Shown here: positions 15,449 through 26,830 of the stretch, piece after piece | Layout: the number at the start of each line of letters is the position of its first letter | Position numbering within the stretch: the stretch's first letter is position 1 | Assembly (NCBI RefSeq): GCF_001761385.1 | Contig: NZ_CP017476.1 | Span: 310,001-374,000, forward strand | DNA length: 64,000 bases | Direction: 5' to 3' | From: Hydrogenophaga crassostreae | GTDB lineage: Bacteria; Pseudomonadota; Gammaproteobacteria; Burkholderiales; Burkholderiaceae_C | Made by a program: the position numbers and the translations under genes | The notes under the pieces: model-generated | Databases searched by the model: none | What the model was told of the DNA's origin: nothing | What the model saw: only the letters and a program-made list of their open reading frames with translations

Positions 15449-17878
15449 TCAGGTTTCGCTGGTTTGGAGCAACTGGGAAAGCCGCAAGACCAGGTCTTCG
15501 GACACCCGCTCTTTGTGCAGCAGGGCTTCGATACGCAGGGTGTGGGCCTGCTGGATCAGCTCGCTGCTGATGTGGCCGGACACAATGGCGATGGGCAGGT
15601 CGGCGCGGATCGATTGCACCTGGCGTGCCAGCTCCAGACCTGACATGCCGGGCATGTTGAAGTCGGTCAACAGGAGATCAAAATCCTTGGGGCATTTCTG
15701 CAGGGCGGCCAAAGCCAGTGCGGGGTCGGTGAACGGGGTCACCCGAAAGCCCGCGCGCGCCAAGATCGCCTCGAGCAACAAGGTGATGGGTGAATCGTCA
15801 TCCACCAGGAGCACGTGAGGTGATCCGGTCAACGGTGGTGTGATTTCGGGCTTCCGGGCGACCGGTTGGTGGAAGTCGGATTGGTCGACGAGCGGAAAAT
15901 AGAGGTGAAAGGTGGTGCCCACATCGGGTTGGCTCTCGACGGTGATGGCGCCGTGGTGGGCGACCACGATGCTGCGCACGGCGGAGAGACCCAGCCCAGT
16001 GCCTTGGCCCACGGGCTTGGTGGTGAAAAAAGGATCGAAGATGCGCTGGCGCACCGCTTCGCTCATGCCGCAGCCGTTGTCCGAAATCCAGAGGTGGGCA
16101 AATGGCCCTGGGGCGAGGTTCGGTGGCTTGGCCGTGTCGGTCGATGCGAAGTTGCAGATCTCAAGTCGGGTATCAATGCGCGCTGATTTGGCGGGTGCAG
16201 CGTGCCAGGCATTGGTGTAGATGTTGAGCAGCACCTGCTGCAGCTGGGTGTTGTCTGCGCGCACCAGCACCGGTTGGTTAGGGAGGTGTGTTTTGAATGC
16301 GATGGTCGTGGGCAGAGTCGCTTGTGCAATGGCCAGGGTCTCATGCACCGCATCTTGAACCGCGATGTCGGCCAGCGCGGTGGACTGGGGGCGGCTGAAG
16401 CTGACAATGCGCTGCACCACCTCGCGTGCACGCCGGCCAGCCTTCTGGATCTGTCCCAGGTATTCCGCGGCCGGGCCGTCAGGCGCAATTTCTTCCCGCA
16501 TCAGCGTGGAGAAACCCAGTATCGCGGCCACGATGTTGTTGAAGTCATGGGCGATACCGCTGGCAAGGGTGCCCACCGCCTGCAGTTTTTGTGTCTCCCG
16601 GAGTTGCGCCTCGAGCTCTCCACGCTGGCGTTCGGCCAGTTTGCGCTCGGTGATATCGGTCTGAATGGTGACGTATTTGTCTGGCGGCCCCTGGGTGGTG
16701 GCAAAAGGCACCACGGTGGTTTCAACCCAGAACAGGGCGCCTTCCCTGGTGCGGTTGCACCACTCGCCTTTCCACATCTGACCGGCTTGAACCGTGCGCC
16801 ACAGTGCCCGGTATTCCGTTGCGTCATGCTGGTCCGAACGGAGCACCAGGTGGGTTTTTCCAATCAGTTCGTCGCGTCTGTAGCCCGAAGTGGCACACAG
16901 GCCATCGTTGACGTAGGTGATGACGCCCTCGGCATCGGTCATGGAGAGCAGGGCGTGTGCATCCATGGCGGCTTGCAAAGTGGCAGCGTCGGCCTGGGAT
17001 TGCAGCAACGTTGCTTGCGCCTGCTTTTGTGCGCTGAGATCGCGCAGGGTGATGTTGGCGATTTGTTGGTGCTCAGGCGTCGAATACACCACGCTGCTGA
17101 TCTCGACAGGAAAATGCGCTCCGTTGGCTCGAATGGCGGTGACTTCCCCCCGTGTTCGGCCGGTGGCATCGCGTTCGGCGATCAAGGTGGCCAGACGGGG
17201 GTCGGACTGGTCATAGAACCGTTTGCTGTCCGCGTTGACGAATGCCTCCAATGAGAGCCCAAATCCTTCGCAGGCGGCGCGGTTCACCCAAAGAATGCGG
17301 TGCAGGATGGGGTCAGCCTCCAGGATCATGTCCATGCTGTTTTCGGCCAGCGCCTTGAACCGCGCTTTGCTGGCATGCAGGTTGCGGGTCAGCGTGCGCA
17401 TTTCCAGCGAACGCTTCTCCAGCTTCCTCACCAGGGTGGCGTTGTAGGCGACCTGTGTTTCTTCCAGCGGCTCGTTGCCTGGGGCAGTTGCAGGCAGGCT
17501 GCCGTTCTTGGCTTTCTCGATGACCTGGTTGACCACCGCAACAAACGCGTCGGCCTCCATGGGTTTGACGATAAAGGCGTCGGCGCCCAGCTGGAGGGCC
17601 AGGCGCTGGTCGTCGGAGTCGGTGTAGGTCGCGGTGTAGACGATGCTGGGAATGTGTTTGAGCGCCGGATCGGTTTTCCATTGGCGCAGCAAGGTGTAGC
17701 CATCCATTTCAGGCATCAGCAGGTCGGTGATCAGAAGCGCTGGCCGGGATGTCTGCGCATGTGCCAGCGCTTCGAGGCCGTGACGGGCTTCGTCCACTGC
17801 ATAGCCATTGCTCTGCAGCACCTGGCGCAACAAATACAGGTTGGCCTCGTTGTCATCGACAACCAAAACGCGTTTCAT
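15449..17878 (-). CDS. Hybrid histidine kinase REC-PAS-PAS-HisKA-HATPase-REC
   Basis: This is a soluble 809-residue hybrid kinase. The N-terminal receiver (about 1-120) has Asp in LLITDLLMPEMDG. Two PAS domains (about 170-290 and 300-415) follow. The HisKA His is about residue 444 (SGIAHDFNNIVAAIL, an HDFNN-type H box). The HATPase has DNGCGM and GTGLGLSAV. A C-terminal receiver (about 685-805) has Asp in LLLTDFNMPGMSG. There is no membrane segment or DNA-binding output. It is the first gene of a three-gene unit with the BvgS-like kinase and the free receiver. ATGATCAAAC occurs twice upstream (17887-17896, 17913-17922), possibly a regulator site. Confidence 0.9.
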   Translation of the reverse strand: MKRVLVVDDNEANLYLLRQVLQSNGYAVDEARHGLEALAHAQTSRPALLITDLLMPEMDGYTLLRQWKTDPALKHIPSIVYTATYTDSDDQRLALQLGADAFIVKPMEADAFVAVVNQVIEKAKNGSLPATAPGNEPLEETQVAYNATLVRKLEKRSLEMRTLTRNLHASKARFKALAENSMDMILEADPILHRILWVNRAACEGFGLSLEAFVNADSKRFYDQSDPRLATLIAERDATGRTRGEVTAIRANGAHFPVEISSVVYSTPEHQQIANITLRDLSAQKQAQATLLQSQADAATLQAAMDAHALLSMTDAEGVITYVNDGLCATSGYRRDELIGKTHLVLRSDQHDATEYRALWRTVQAGQMWKGEWCNRTREGALFWVETTVVPFATTQGPPDKYVTIQTDITERKLAERQRGELEAQLRETQKLQAVGTLASGIAHDFNNIVAAILGFSTLMREEIAPDGPAAEYLGQIQKAGRRAREVVQRIVSFSRPQSTALADIAVQDAVHETLAIAQATLPTTIAFKTHLPNQPVLVRADNTQLQQVLLNIYTNAWHAAPAKSARIDTRLEICNFASTDTAKPPNLAPGPFAHLWISDNGCGMSEAVRQRIFDPFFTTKPVGQGTGLGLSAVRSIVVAHHGAITVESQPDVGTTFHLYFPLVDQSDFHQPVARKPEITPPLTGSPHVLLVDDDSPITLLLEAILARAGFRVTPFTDPALALAALQKCPKDFDLLLTDFNMPGMSGLELARQVQSIRADLPIAIVSGHISSELIQQAHTLRIEALLHKERVSEDLVLRLSQLLQTSET

Positions 17879-18051
17879 GCATCTCCATGATCAAACTTCT
17901 CAGCGGGTCTGGATGATCAAACGCTGACGTTCACTTATGTAAACATTGTGACGCATTTCGGAGGATTTTTTGACGCCGGAATTTACCCTTCGTCGGAAGG
18001 CCGCCACGCGCCAATGCCAATGACTGCGCGGCTTCTGCTGGAGGCGCAGTT

Positions 18052-20682
<2,631 letters not shown>

Positions 20683-20785
20683 GGGTAACTGTAGGGCTTT
20701 GCTGGCGAAATGTGCGTTTGAAATGTGATCGAATTTGCTCTGTAAACCGCATAAACTGCTTCAAATTGTCTTTATGAAGGTGTTT

Positions 20786-21265
20786 ATGTCTTTGGATGTG
20801 ATTGATGTCCGTATATTGGCCGAATTGCAGCAAGATGGATCGCTCAGCAATGTGGAACTGGCGCGCCGGGTGAACCTGTCGCCTTCGCCTTGTCTGGTGC
20901 GGGTCAAAGCACTGGAGACCCAGGGGGTGATCCAGCGCTATGTGGCGCTGGCCGACCCCAAGGCTTTGGGGCTGGGCCTCAACGTGTTCATCTCGATCAG
21001 CCTCAAGCAGCAATCCAAAGAGGCGCTGGCCGATTTCGAAACCCGCATTGCCGAACACGAAGAAGTGATGGAGTGCTATTTGATGTCGGGCGACAGCGAC
21101 TATTTGATTCGCGTGGCCGTGGCCGACATCGGGGCACTGGAGCGTTTCATTCTTGATCAGCTGTCGCCCATGCAGGGCGTGGAGAAGATCCGCTCCAGCT
21201 TTGCGCTCAAGCAGGTGCGCTACAAGACGGCGCTGCCGCTGCCGGCGGTGTTGCCGGCGCGCTGA
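20786..21265 (+). CDS. mdeR: Lrp/AsnC-family regulator (MdeR-like)
   Basis: This regulator is 159 residues from the ATG at 20786, chosen because GAAGG lies five bases upstream (20776-20780). In-frame ATGs further upstream are less likely. It has an N-terminal helix-turn-helix (ILAELQQDGSLSNVELARRVNLSPSPCLVRVKAL) and a C-terminal RAM/AsnC domain (ECYLMSGDSDYLIRVAV). It lies between and against the E1 and methionine gamma-lyase genes, as MdeR does in P. putida. It probably activates both in response to methionine. Its last 59 bases overlap the end of the convergent lyase gene. Confidence 0.85.
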   Translation: MSLDVIDVRILAELQQDGSLSNVELARRVNLSPSPCLVRVKALETQGVIQRYVALADPKALGLGLNVFISISLKQQSKEALADFETRIAEHEEVMECYLMSGDSDYLIRVAVADIGALERFILDQLSPMQGVEKIRSSFALKQVRYKTALPLPAVLPAR

Positions 21266-22496
21266 CCGTTCCCTTGACCATTCCGCTGACCGCGCCCATG
21301 GCCGTGACCAGGTCGAGCGCCTGCTCGATGTCGGCCACGATGTCGCCCAGGTCTTCCAGACCGATCGACAAACGCACCAGGCCTTCGCTGATGCCGTGGG
21401 CCGCGCGCTCCTCGGGCGTGTAGGTGGAGTGGGTCATGCTGGCCGGATGCTGGGCCAGGCTTTCGGCGTCGCCCAGGCTGACCGCACGCGTGATGAGGTT
21501 CAGTGCGTCCATGAAGCACACGCCGGCTTCCAGCCCGCCGTGCAGCTCAAACGCCACCATGCCGCCGAACTGGCTCATCTGGCGCTTGGCCAGCTCGTGC
21601 TGGGGGAAGCTGGGCAGGCCAGGGAAGTGCACGGCGCTGGTGGCGGGGTGGCGCTCCAGCAGCTCGGCAATGGCCTGGGCGTTCTGGCAATGGCGGTCCA
21701 TGCGCAGCGTGAGCGTCTTCAAGCCGCGCATCACCTGCTGTGCGTCGGGTGCGCTCATCACGGCGCCGGTCATGTCTTTCAGGCCATAGAGCCGCACGTG
21801 TTTCGCCAGCTCGGCGTCGGCAAAGATGGCAGCGCCGGCCGTCAGGTCGCCGTGGCCGCCCAGGTATTTGGTCATGGAGTGCACGCTCACATCGGCGCCC
21901 AGCACCAGGGGCTGTTGCAGGTAGGGCGTGCAGTAGGTGTTGTCGACCACCAGCTTGGCGCCGCCGGCGTGGGCAATCCTGGCCACGGCTGCGATGTCGG
22001 CCAGGCGCATGTTGGGGTTGGCCGGGGATTCGCAGTAGACGACCTTGGTCTGGGAGCTCATGGCCTGTTGCAGCTGGGCCGGATCGCGCATGTCGACATG
22101 GCGCACCTTCACGCCAAACTTGGTCAGTCCGTGGGACATGAAAGAAAAGGTGCAGCCGTACAGGGTGAGGTCGGCCAGCACCTCGTCGCCCGGTGCCAGC
22201 ATGGACCACAACGTGGCCGTGATCGCGCCCATGCCTGAACCGAACACCACGGCGCCCGCCCCTTGTTCCAGGCTGGCCAGCCGACCTTCGAGCAGGGCCA
22301 GGGTGGGGTTGGCGATGCGCGTGTAGAAGTAACCCGATTCTTCACCGCTGAAGCAGCGGGCACCGTAGCCGGTGTCGGGAAAGGCGAACGTGGCCGAGGT
22401 GTACAGCGGCGGCACCAGCGCGCCTTGGTGGTCCAAAGGGTCGTAACCGTGGTGGATGGCGCGGGTGCTGAATCCGCCGGATGTGCGTTGGCTCAT
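21207..22496 (-). CDS. mdeA: Methionine gamma-lyase
   Basis: This is a PLP enzyme of 429 residues from the ATG at 22496. It cleaves L-methionine to methanethiol, ammonia and 2-oxobutyrate. The PLP Lys is in SMTKYLGGHGD. The activity-linked Cys of methionine gamma-lyases is in LYGCTFSF, which separates it from cystathionine lyases/synthases. The ESPANPNMR and EGLVRLSIGLED motifs are present. It is about 25-30 residues longer than P. putida MdeA because of an Ala/Pro-rich tail encoded antisense to the end of mdeR. It is expressed divergently from the second Lrp gene across two operator-like repeats. Confidence 0.9.
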   Translation of the reverse strand: MSQRTSGGFSTRAIHHGYDPLDHQGALVPPLYTSATFAFPDTGYGARCFSGEESGYFYTRIANPTLALLEGRLASLEQGAGAVVFGSGMGAITATLWSMLAPGDEVLADLTLYGCTFSFMSHGLTKFGVKVRHVDMRDPAQLQQAMSSQTKVVYCESPANPNMRLADIAAVARIAHAGGAKLVVDNTYCTPYLQQPLVLGADVSVHSMTKYLGGHGDLTAGAAIFADAELAKHVRLYGLKDMTGAVMSAPDAQQVMRGLKTLTLRMDRHCQNAQAIAELLERHPATSAVHFPGLPSFPQHELAKRQMSQFGGMVAFELHGGLEAGVCFMDALNLITRAVSLGDAESLAQHPASMTHSTYTPEERAAHGISEGLVRLSIGLEDLGDIVADIEQALDLVTAMGAVSGMVKGTVSAPATPPAAAAPSCSAPA

Positions 22497-22554
22497 GTCA
22501 GGTTCCTCAAGGGGTTTGGGGCTGGGATGCCTGAAATTCTGAACCTTGGACCGG

Positions 22555-22608
22555 GGTAATATTTCGCTGAAATTCACCTAAATTGCGGTAATTAGGGTAA
22601 AAATTACC
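22555..22608. promoter_or_regulatory. Paired Lrp-type operator repeats
   Basis: GGTAAT (22555-22560) pairs with TTCACC (22573-22578), and GGTAAT (22587-22592) pairs exactly with ATTACC (22603-22608). The two GGTAAT units are 32 bp apart, three helical turns. They lie in the AT-rich divergent region between mdeA and the Lrp gene at 22643. Phased repeats like this fit binding of an Lrp octamer and control of both genes. Confidence 0.55.
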
Positions 22609-22642
22609 TTTCTGTGTCTACTTTTTGAATATTAAGACCTCT

Positions 22643-23110
22643 ATGCCCATCACCCCCGACGCCATCGATCGCCAGCTGCTCACCGCCCTGCAAAAGAACG
22701 GCCGCACCACCGTGGGCGAACTGGCCGAGCTGGTGTCGCTTTCCCAGTCGCCATGTTGGCGCCGCGTGCGCCAGCTGGAAGACAGCGGCATCATTGCGGG
22801 CTACCACGCGCGGCTGGACCGCAAGCTGCTGGGCTACGGTGTGCTTGGTTTTGTGCACCTCGCCATGGCCGACCACACCCTGGAAAAGGCCGATGCTTTC
22901 GAGCGCGAGGTGGTGGCGCTGCCGCAGATCCTGTCGTGTCACAACCTTTCGGGCCGGTTCGATTACCAGCTGGAAGTGGTGGCCCGCGATCTGGAAGCCT
23001 TCGCGGAATTCGTGCGCAACAACATCCGGGGCTTGCCGGGCGTGCGCGAGATCTCGACCAGCTTCTCGCTCAAGGAGGTGAAGCGTTCCAACGAAGTGCC
23101 GGTCAAATGA
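22643..23110 (+). CDS. Lrp/AsnC-family regulator
   Basis: This is a 155-residue regulator starting at the ATG at 22643 (a TTG at 22625 also opens the frame). It has a helix-turn-helix (LLTALQKNGRTTVGELAELVSLSQSPCWRRV) and an AsnC ligand domain (SCHNLSGRFDYQLEVVARD). It is divergent from methionine gamma-lyase, sharing the operator region at 22555-22608. It is the second Lrp protein flanking mdeA. Which of the two responds to methionine cannot be told from sequence. Confidence 0.87.
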   Translation: MPITPDAIDRQLLTALQKNGRTTVGELAELVSLSQSPCWRRVRQLEDSGIIAGYHARLDRKLLGYGVLGFVHLAMADHTLEKADAFEREVVALPQILSCHNLSGRFDYQLEVVARDLEAFAEFVRNNIRGLPGVREISTSFSLKEVKRSNEVPVK

Positions 23111-23189
23111 GCCGGCTGACCCAGATGGCCGTCAGCGTCGACAATGTTGGTCACGCGCTCAGTCGGCCCCACGTTTTCATAGAACTCAC

Positions 23190-23828
23190 ATGCTGAAATA
23201 CCTCACCGTCCCCGTCACCCCGTTTGCCCAGAACTGCTCCATCGTCTGGTGCGACCAGACCATGGACGCCGCCATCATCGATCCCGGTGGCGATCTCGAT
23301 CGCCTGCAGGCCGAGATCAAGCGGCTGGGCGTGACGCTCAAAGCGATCTGGCTCACCCATGCCCACATCGACCACGCCGGCGGCACGGCAGAGCTCGCGG
23401 AACGCCTGAACCTGCCCATCATCGGCCCACACCCTGGCGACCAGTTCTGGATCGACGGCATGGTGCAGCAAGGCAAGATGTTTGGCTTTCCCCACTGCGA
23501 ACCTTTCACGCCCACGCGCTGGCTGGCCGATGGTGATGTGGTGCAAATTGGGCAGAGCCAGTTGAACGTGCGCCACTGCCCCGGCCACACGCCCGGCCAT
23601 GTGGTGTTCCATTCCCCCGAGGCCAAGCGCGCCTTCGTGGGCGATGTGCTCTTCGCCGGCGGCATCGGCCGCACCGATTTCCCCCAAGGCAACCAGGCGC
23701 AGTTGGTCAGCAGCATCCGGGAGCGCCTGTGGCCCATGGGCGATGACACGGTGTTCATTCCGGGCCATGGCCCGGAAAGCACGTTTGGGGAAGAGCGGCA
23801 GTTCAATCCGTATGTTCGGGCGCCCTGA
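23190..23828 (+). CDS. MBL-fold hydrolase (glyoxalase II-like, YcbL type)
   Basis: This 212-residue metallo-beta-lactamase-fold enzyme has the metal motif THAHIDHAGG, then CPGHTPGHVVFH, the bridging Asp in FVGDVLFAGGIGRTD, and the C-terminal FIPGHGPES. Its length and motifs fit YcbL-like type II glyoxalases, which lack the long glutathione-binding C-terminal domain of GloB. It probably hydrolyses thioesters. It is transcribed after the Lrp gene with a 79-base gap; a functional link is not evident. Confidence 0.85.
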   Translation: MLKYLTVPVTPFAQNCSIVWCDQTMDAAIIDPGGDLDRLQAEIKRLGVTLKAIWLTHAHIDHAGGTAELAERLNLPIIGPHPGDQFWIDGMVQQGKMFGFPHCEPFTPTRWLADGDVVQIGQSQLNVRHCPGHTPGHVVFHSPEAKRAFVGDVLFAGGIGRTDFPQGNQAQLVSSIRERLWPMGDDTVFIPGHGPESTFGEERQFNPYVRAP

Positions 23829-23855
23829 TTGCTTCTTGCGATCGAGATGGAGGAC

Positions 23856-24542
23856 TCATCCTCGTCGAGGAACGATGTCGAGCAAACCCATTTGACTTGC
23901 CTCGAAAACCGCTTCTGAGCGAGATCGCACGGAGAGTTTCTCGTAGATGTGCTTTATGTGGGTATGCACCGTATTCACACTGACTCCCTCAAGGCCACCG
24001 ATCTCGGCGTAGCTGAACCCTTGGGCAATGCGGGTCAGCACAATCAACTCTTTGGGGGTGAGGTGCGTCAGTCCCTGGACTGGGGAGAAGGCTGGTTTGT
24101 CTACCTTGGGTCGAAAGCGCTTGAGTACAAGGCGTGCGATATTCGGCGTGATAGGTGAGCCTCCAGCGTGGAGCTCTCGGATACGGTCGCAAATTTCACC
24201 ATGGAGGCTGTCTTTGAGTAGGTAGCCTGCCGCGCCGGCTTCAAGAGATCGCACCACATGCTGCTCGTCTTCATACAGGGTGATCACCATCACGGCTGTC
24301 TTTGGGCAGCGCTGCGCACAGTATGAAATGACCGCGAGACCTGGTAAATCAGGTAGGCCCAAGTCACAAAGCAGCACGTCGGGTTGATGCCCTTGCAACC
24401 AAGTCAGCGCCGAGCGGCCATCAGCGAAGCTGCCCACCAATAGCAGATCGCTCGATGCTTGTATGGCCGACTCAAAGCGATCCATGCAAGCCTCATCGTC
24501 CTCCACGATGGCCACGGAAATGGGGCTGGACGAGGTTGTCAT
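23856..24542 (-). CDS. NarL/FixJ-type response regulator
   Basis: This is a 228-residue regulator. The receiver has an acidic cluster (VEDDEA), phospho-acceptor Asp60 (VLLCDLGLPDLPG) and Lys in YLLKDS. The C-terminal LuxR-type helix-turn-helix is in LTPKELIVLTRIAQGFSYAEI and SVNTVHTHIKHIYEKL. It is divergent from its likely partner kinase (24694), and the 151-bp gap holds a TCACC-N6-GGTGA palindrome. The same palindrome recurs ahead of the gene at 26831, suggesting autoregulation and control of that block. Confidence 0.88.
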   Translation of the reverse strand: MTTSSSPISVAIVEDDEACMDRFESAIQASSDLLLVGSFADGRSALTWLQGHQPDVLLCDLGLPDLPGLAVISYCAQRCPKTAVMVITLYEDEQHVVRSLEAGAAGYLLKDSLHGEICDRIRELHAGGSPITPNIARLVLKRFRPKVDKPAFSPVQGLTHLTPKELIVLTRIAQGFSYAEIGGLEGVSVNTVHTHIKHIYEKLSVRSRSEAVFEASQMGLLDIVPRRG

Positions 24543-24580
24543 ATAGGGTGTTCATCATAGATAGATCTGTCTGTGCAGGC

Positions 24581-24596
24581 TCACCCGAATAGGTGA
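24581..24596. promoter_or_regulatory. NarL-type regulator box 1
   Basis: TCACCCGAATAGGTGA has TCACC/GGTGA arms around six bases, in the divergent region between the response regulator and kinase genes. It matches the box at 26678-26693 at 14 of 16 positions, and the flanking GG (two bases before) and T after the arm also match. Confidence 0.6.
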
Positions 24597-24693
24597 TATT
24601 CGCCCGGCGAAGGCAAATACTTCAGGCCCACTCAGCGCGTCGGCCTTCGGTTGAAGTACAAAGCAGACACTGCCCTACTGGCGGGAGGCCCAA

Positions 24694-26538
24694 ATGCATC
24701 TCAGAACGTTGTCGGCATTGCTGTTTTGCTTTCTGATGTCTCACGTGCATGCGCAGCCGAATGCGAACGAACTGGCATTGGGTGTGGTCGTTGTCGACCG
24801 CGCGATCTTGGAGATGAATGGTCGATCAAAAGAGGTCAAATTGCCTGACGCGTGGGCTCAGTCTGGGCGAATGGGGCAAGCAACCTACACTTTGACGCTG
24901 ACCATGAGTGATAAACCTCGTGAGGCGTGGGCAATATATTTTCCAAGGATTGGCAACAGGTTTGAAGTCACGGTCAATGGCCATCAGGTTGGGAAGATCG
25001 GAGCGATCAGTGACTTGTCGACTGATTCCGCCTTGCGCCCGCACTACTTTCGGGTGTCGGATTCGCTGCTTCAGTCTGGCGCGAATCAAATTCACGTTTT
25101 TCTAGAAGGCGAGCGGAATCGATACGCTGGGCTCTCGCGGGTTCACCTGGGACCAGACCGACTGCTTCGCTTGGACTACGAATGGCGTTACAACCATCAG
25201 GTAGGGGGAGCCGTCGCCCTGACCATCGTTTATGTGGTGTGCAGCTTGTTGGCCCTTGTGCTCAGCTTAGCCCTGCGGCAAGTGAGCGATCTGCTGTTTG
25301 CGTTGGCGACCGCATTTGGCGCTTTTCGCACTTGGACCACGCTTCTAGAAACCCCGCCGTTTGATTACCACTGGTGGGCTTGGGCCGTGGATATGAGCTA
25401 CGCCGCCTCCATGGCGTGCATATACGCCTTCTATGTCAGAGCAATGGGGCTGAACACACGAAGGTGGGATACAGCGGGCGGTTTCTATGTTGCCGTAGCT
25501 CTGGTGATGGTGACTTGGCACAGCCAAGCCGAGAGGTCAGACATCCGCTCGATTTGGTTAACGTTTTGTTTGGCCTACGGCGTCTTTCTGCTTGTCGTCG
25601 TTGTGCACCAGTGGTGGCGCCACAAAACCCTCACCACAACCGTGTTGGCCGTGGCATCAGTGGTGGCCGCTGGCTTCGGTGTTGTCGACTACCTGCGAGT
25701 CTTCAATCATCAAGATGGCTATGGAGGGACCCCATTGCTTCGTTTCACTGCTGCATGCTTTGTGGTGGCGATGGTCTTCGTGGTAGCAGACCGACTGATC
25801 ACAAGCTTGCGCCAGGAGCGGGCTTTGCGAATTTCAATAGATAAAGAGGCTGAGATGTTAAGGCTGGAGCTCGCCTCTCAGTATGAGCAACAAGCGATAA
25901 CCCATGCGGAGACTGCCCGAACCCAGGAGCGCCAACGCATCGTGCAGGATTTGCACGACGGAATGGGCCTGCAGTTGACCGGTCTTTTGGGGCTGGTCGA
26001 AAAAGACACCCTTGATCTGGGTGAGGTTCAAAGTGAGGTGCGACACACCATCGAGCAACTGCGCACCTTGGTGGACGGCTCCGAAACCTTTGACGGAACC
26101 TTGGCGGAATTGTTGGGACACATTCGGCACCGAATCGAAACTCGTCTGCGAAGGCAATCCATTGCGCTGGAATGGCAGGTTCGCGGAAGTGCTGAGTGGG
26201 TCGATACGGCGATCGACCCTATCGCTGCGCTGAACCTGCAGCACTTGATGTTTGAGCTTTGTACCAACGTGCTCAAGCATTCCGGAGCAAGAACCGTGAC
26301 GGTGATATGCGAATTAGGCGTGCAAGCAGGTGATCTCACAAGATTTCACGTTTGCTTTGAAGACGACGGTCGTCAACCGCGAGGGACGATTGGGCGGACA
26401 TCCGCTGGACAACGATCCATTGAACGCCGTGTCCGGCAACTGCAGGGCGAAATTGCAGTTGACCATCCCGGTGGGGAGGGTTGGCGCAACAGCCTGTCTT
26501 TTTCCTTCTCAAACCTGGTGTTGAAGCTCGCTGAGTGA
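24694..26538 (+). CDS. Membrane sensor histidine kinase (7TM, HisKA_3 type)
   Basis: This is a 614-residue kinase. It has a signal peptide (about 1-20, ending HVHA|QP), then a periplasmic beta-rich domain (about 30-160) resembling 7TMR-DISM extracellular domains. About seven membrane helices follow (165-375) and a coiled coil (about 380-410). The HisKA_3 phospho-acceptor is His421 (RQRIVQDLHDGMG). A degenerate HATPase has its N-box at LMFELCTNVLKHSGA. This is the NarX/DesK class that pairs with NarL-type regulators, and the divergent neighbour is one. The signal is unknown. Base composition is lower in GC than the flanks. Confidence 0.87.
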   Translation: MHLRTLSALLFCFLMSHVHAQPNANELALGVVVVDRAILEMNGRSKEVKLPDAWAQSGRMGQATYTLTLTMSDKPREAWAIYFPRIGNRFEVTVNGHQVGKIGAISDLSTDSALRPHYFRVSDSLLQSGANQIHVFLEGERNRYAGLSRVHLGPDRLLRLDYEWRYNHQVGGAVALTIVYVVCSLLALVLSLALRQVSDLLFALATAFGAFRTWTTLLETPPFDYHWWAWAVDMSYAASMACIYAFYVRAMGLNTRRWDTAGGFYVAVALVMVTWHSQAERSDIRSIWLTFCLAYGVFLLVVVVHQWWRHKTLTTTVLAVASVVAAGFGVVDYLRVFNHQDGYGGTPLLRFTAACFVVAMVFVVADRLITSLRQERALRISIDKEAEMLRLELASQYEQQAITHAETARTQERQRIVQDLHDGMGLQLTGLLGLVEKDTLDLGEVQSEVRHTIEQLRTLVDGSETFDGTLAELLGHIRHRIETRLRRQSIALEWQVRGSAEWVDTAIDPIAALNLQHLMFELCTNVLKHSGARTVTVICELGVQAGDLTRFHVCFEDDGRQPRGTIGRTSAGQRSIERRVRQLQGEIAVDHPGGEGWRNSLSFSFSNLVLKLAE

Positions 26539-26677
26539 GCCCGATAGGGCATGAGCGAGATCCGCGCATGTCCGAAGCTCCCTCAACTGAGATCGCCGCT
26601 CCGCGTGCTTGTAAGCGTGCTATGCCAAAGGCCGCGAGAGAGGGAGGCAATCTCCAGCCGATAAAAAGTGGCTCGGA

Positions 26678-26693
26678 TCACCTGAATTGGTGA
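26678..26693. promoter_or_regulatory. NarL-type regulator box 2
   Basis: TCACCTGAATTGGTGA has the same TCACC/GGTGA arms and spacing as the box at 24581-24596. It lies between the kinase stop and the gene at 26831, 137 bases before its ATG. It probably marks that gene (and perhaps the following lipoprotein) as a target of the regulator. Confidence 0.6.
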
Positions 26694-26830
26694 TGTCCCG
26701 AAGGACAAGTGGAGGGAGTATTGGCGCAGCAGAGGCATTTCCATTTCATGCGGTGATCTGAGCTTGGAACACCAAGCACCAGCCTCATTTCTGGATATTC
26801 AGTACCAATTTATCTGACCAGGGAAAAAGC

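Noticed and set aside
17887..17922. Two ATGATCAAAC copies as start of an array
   Set aside because: Only two copies with no further units. At most a regulator half-site pair, noted with the hybrid kinase gene.
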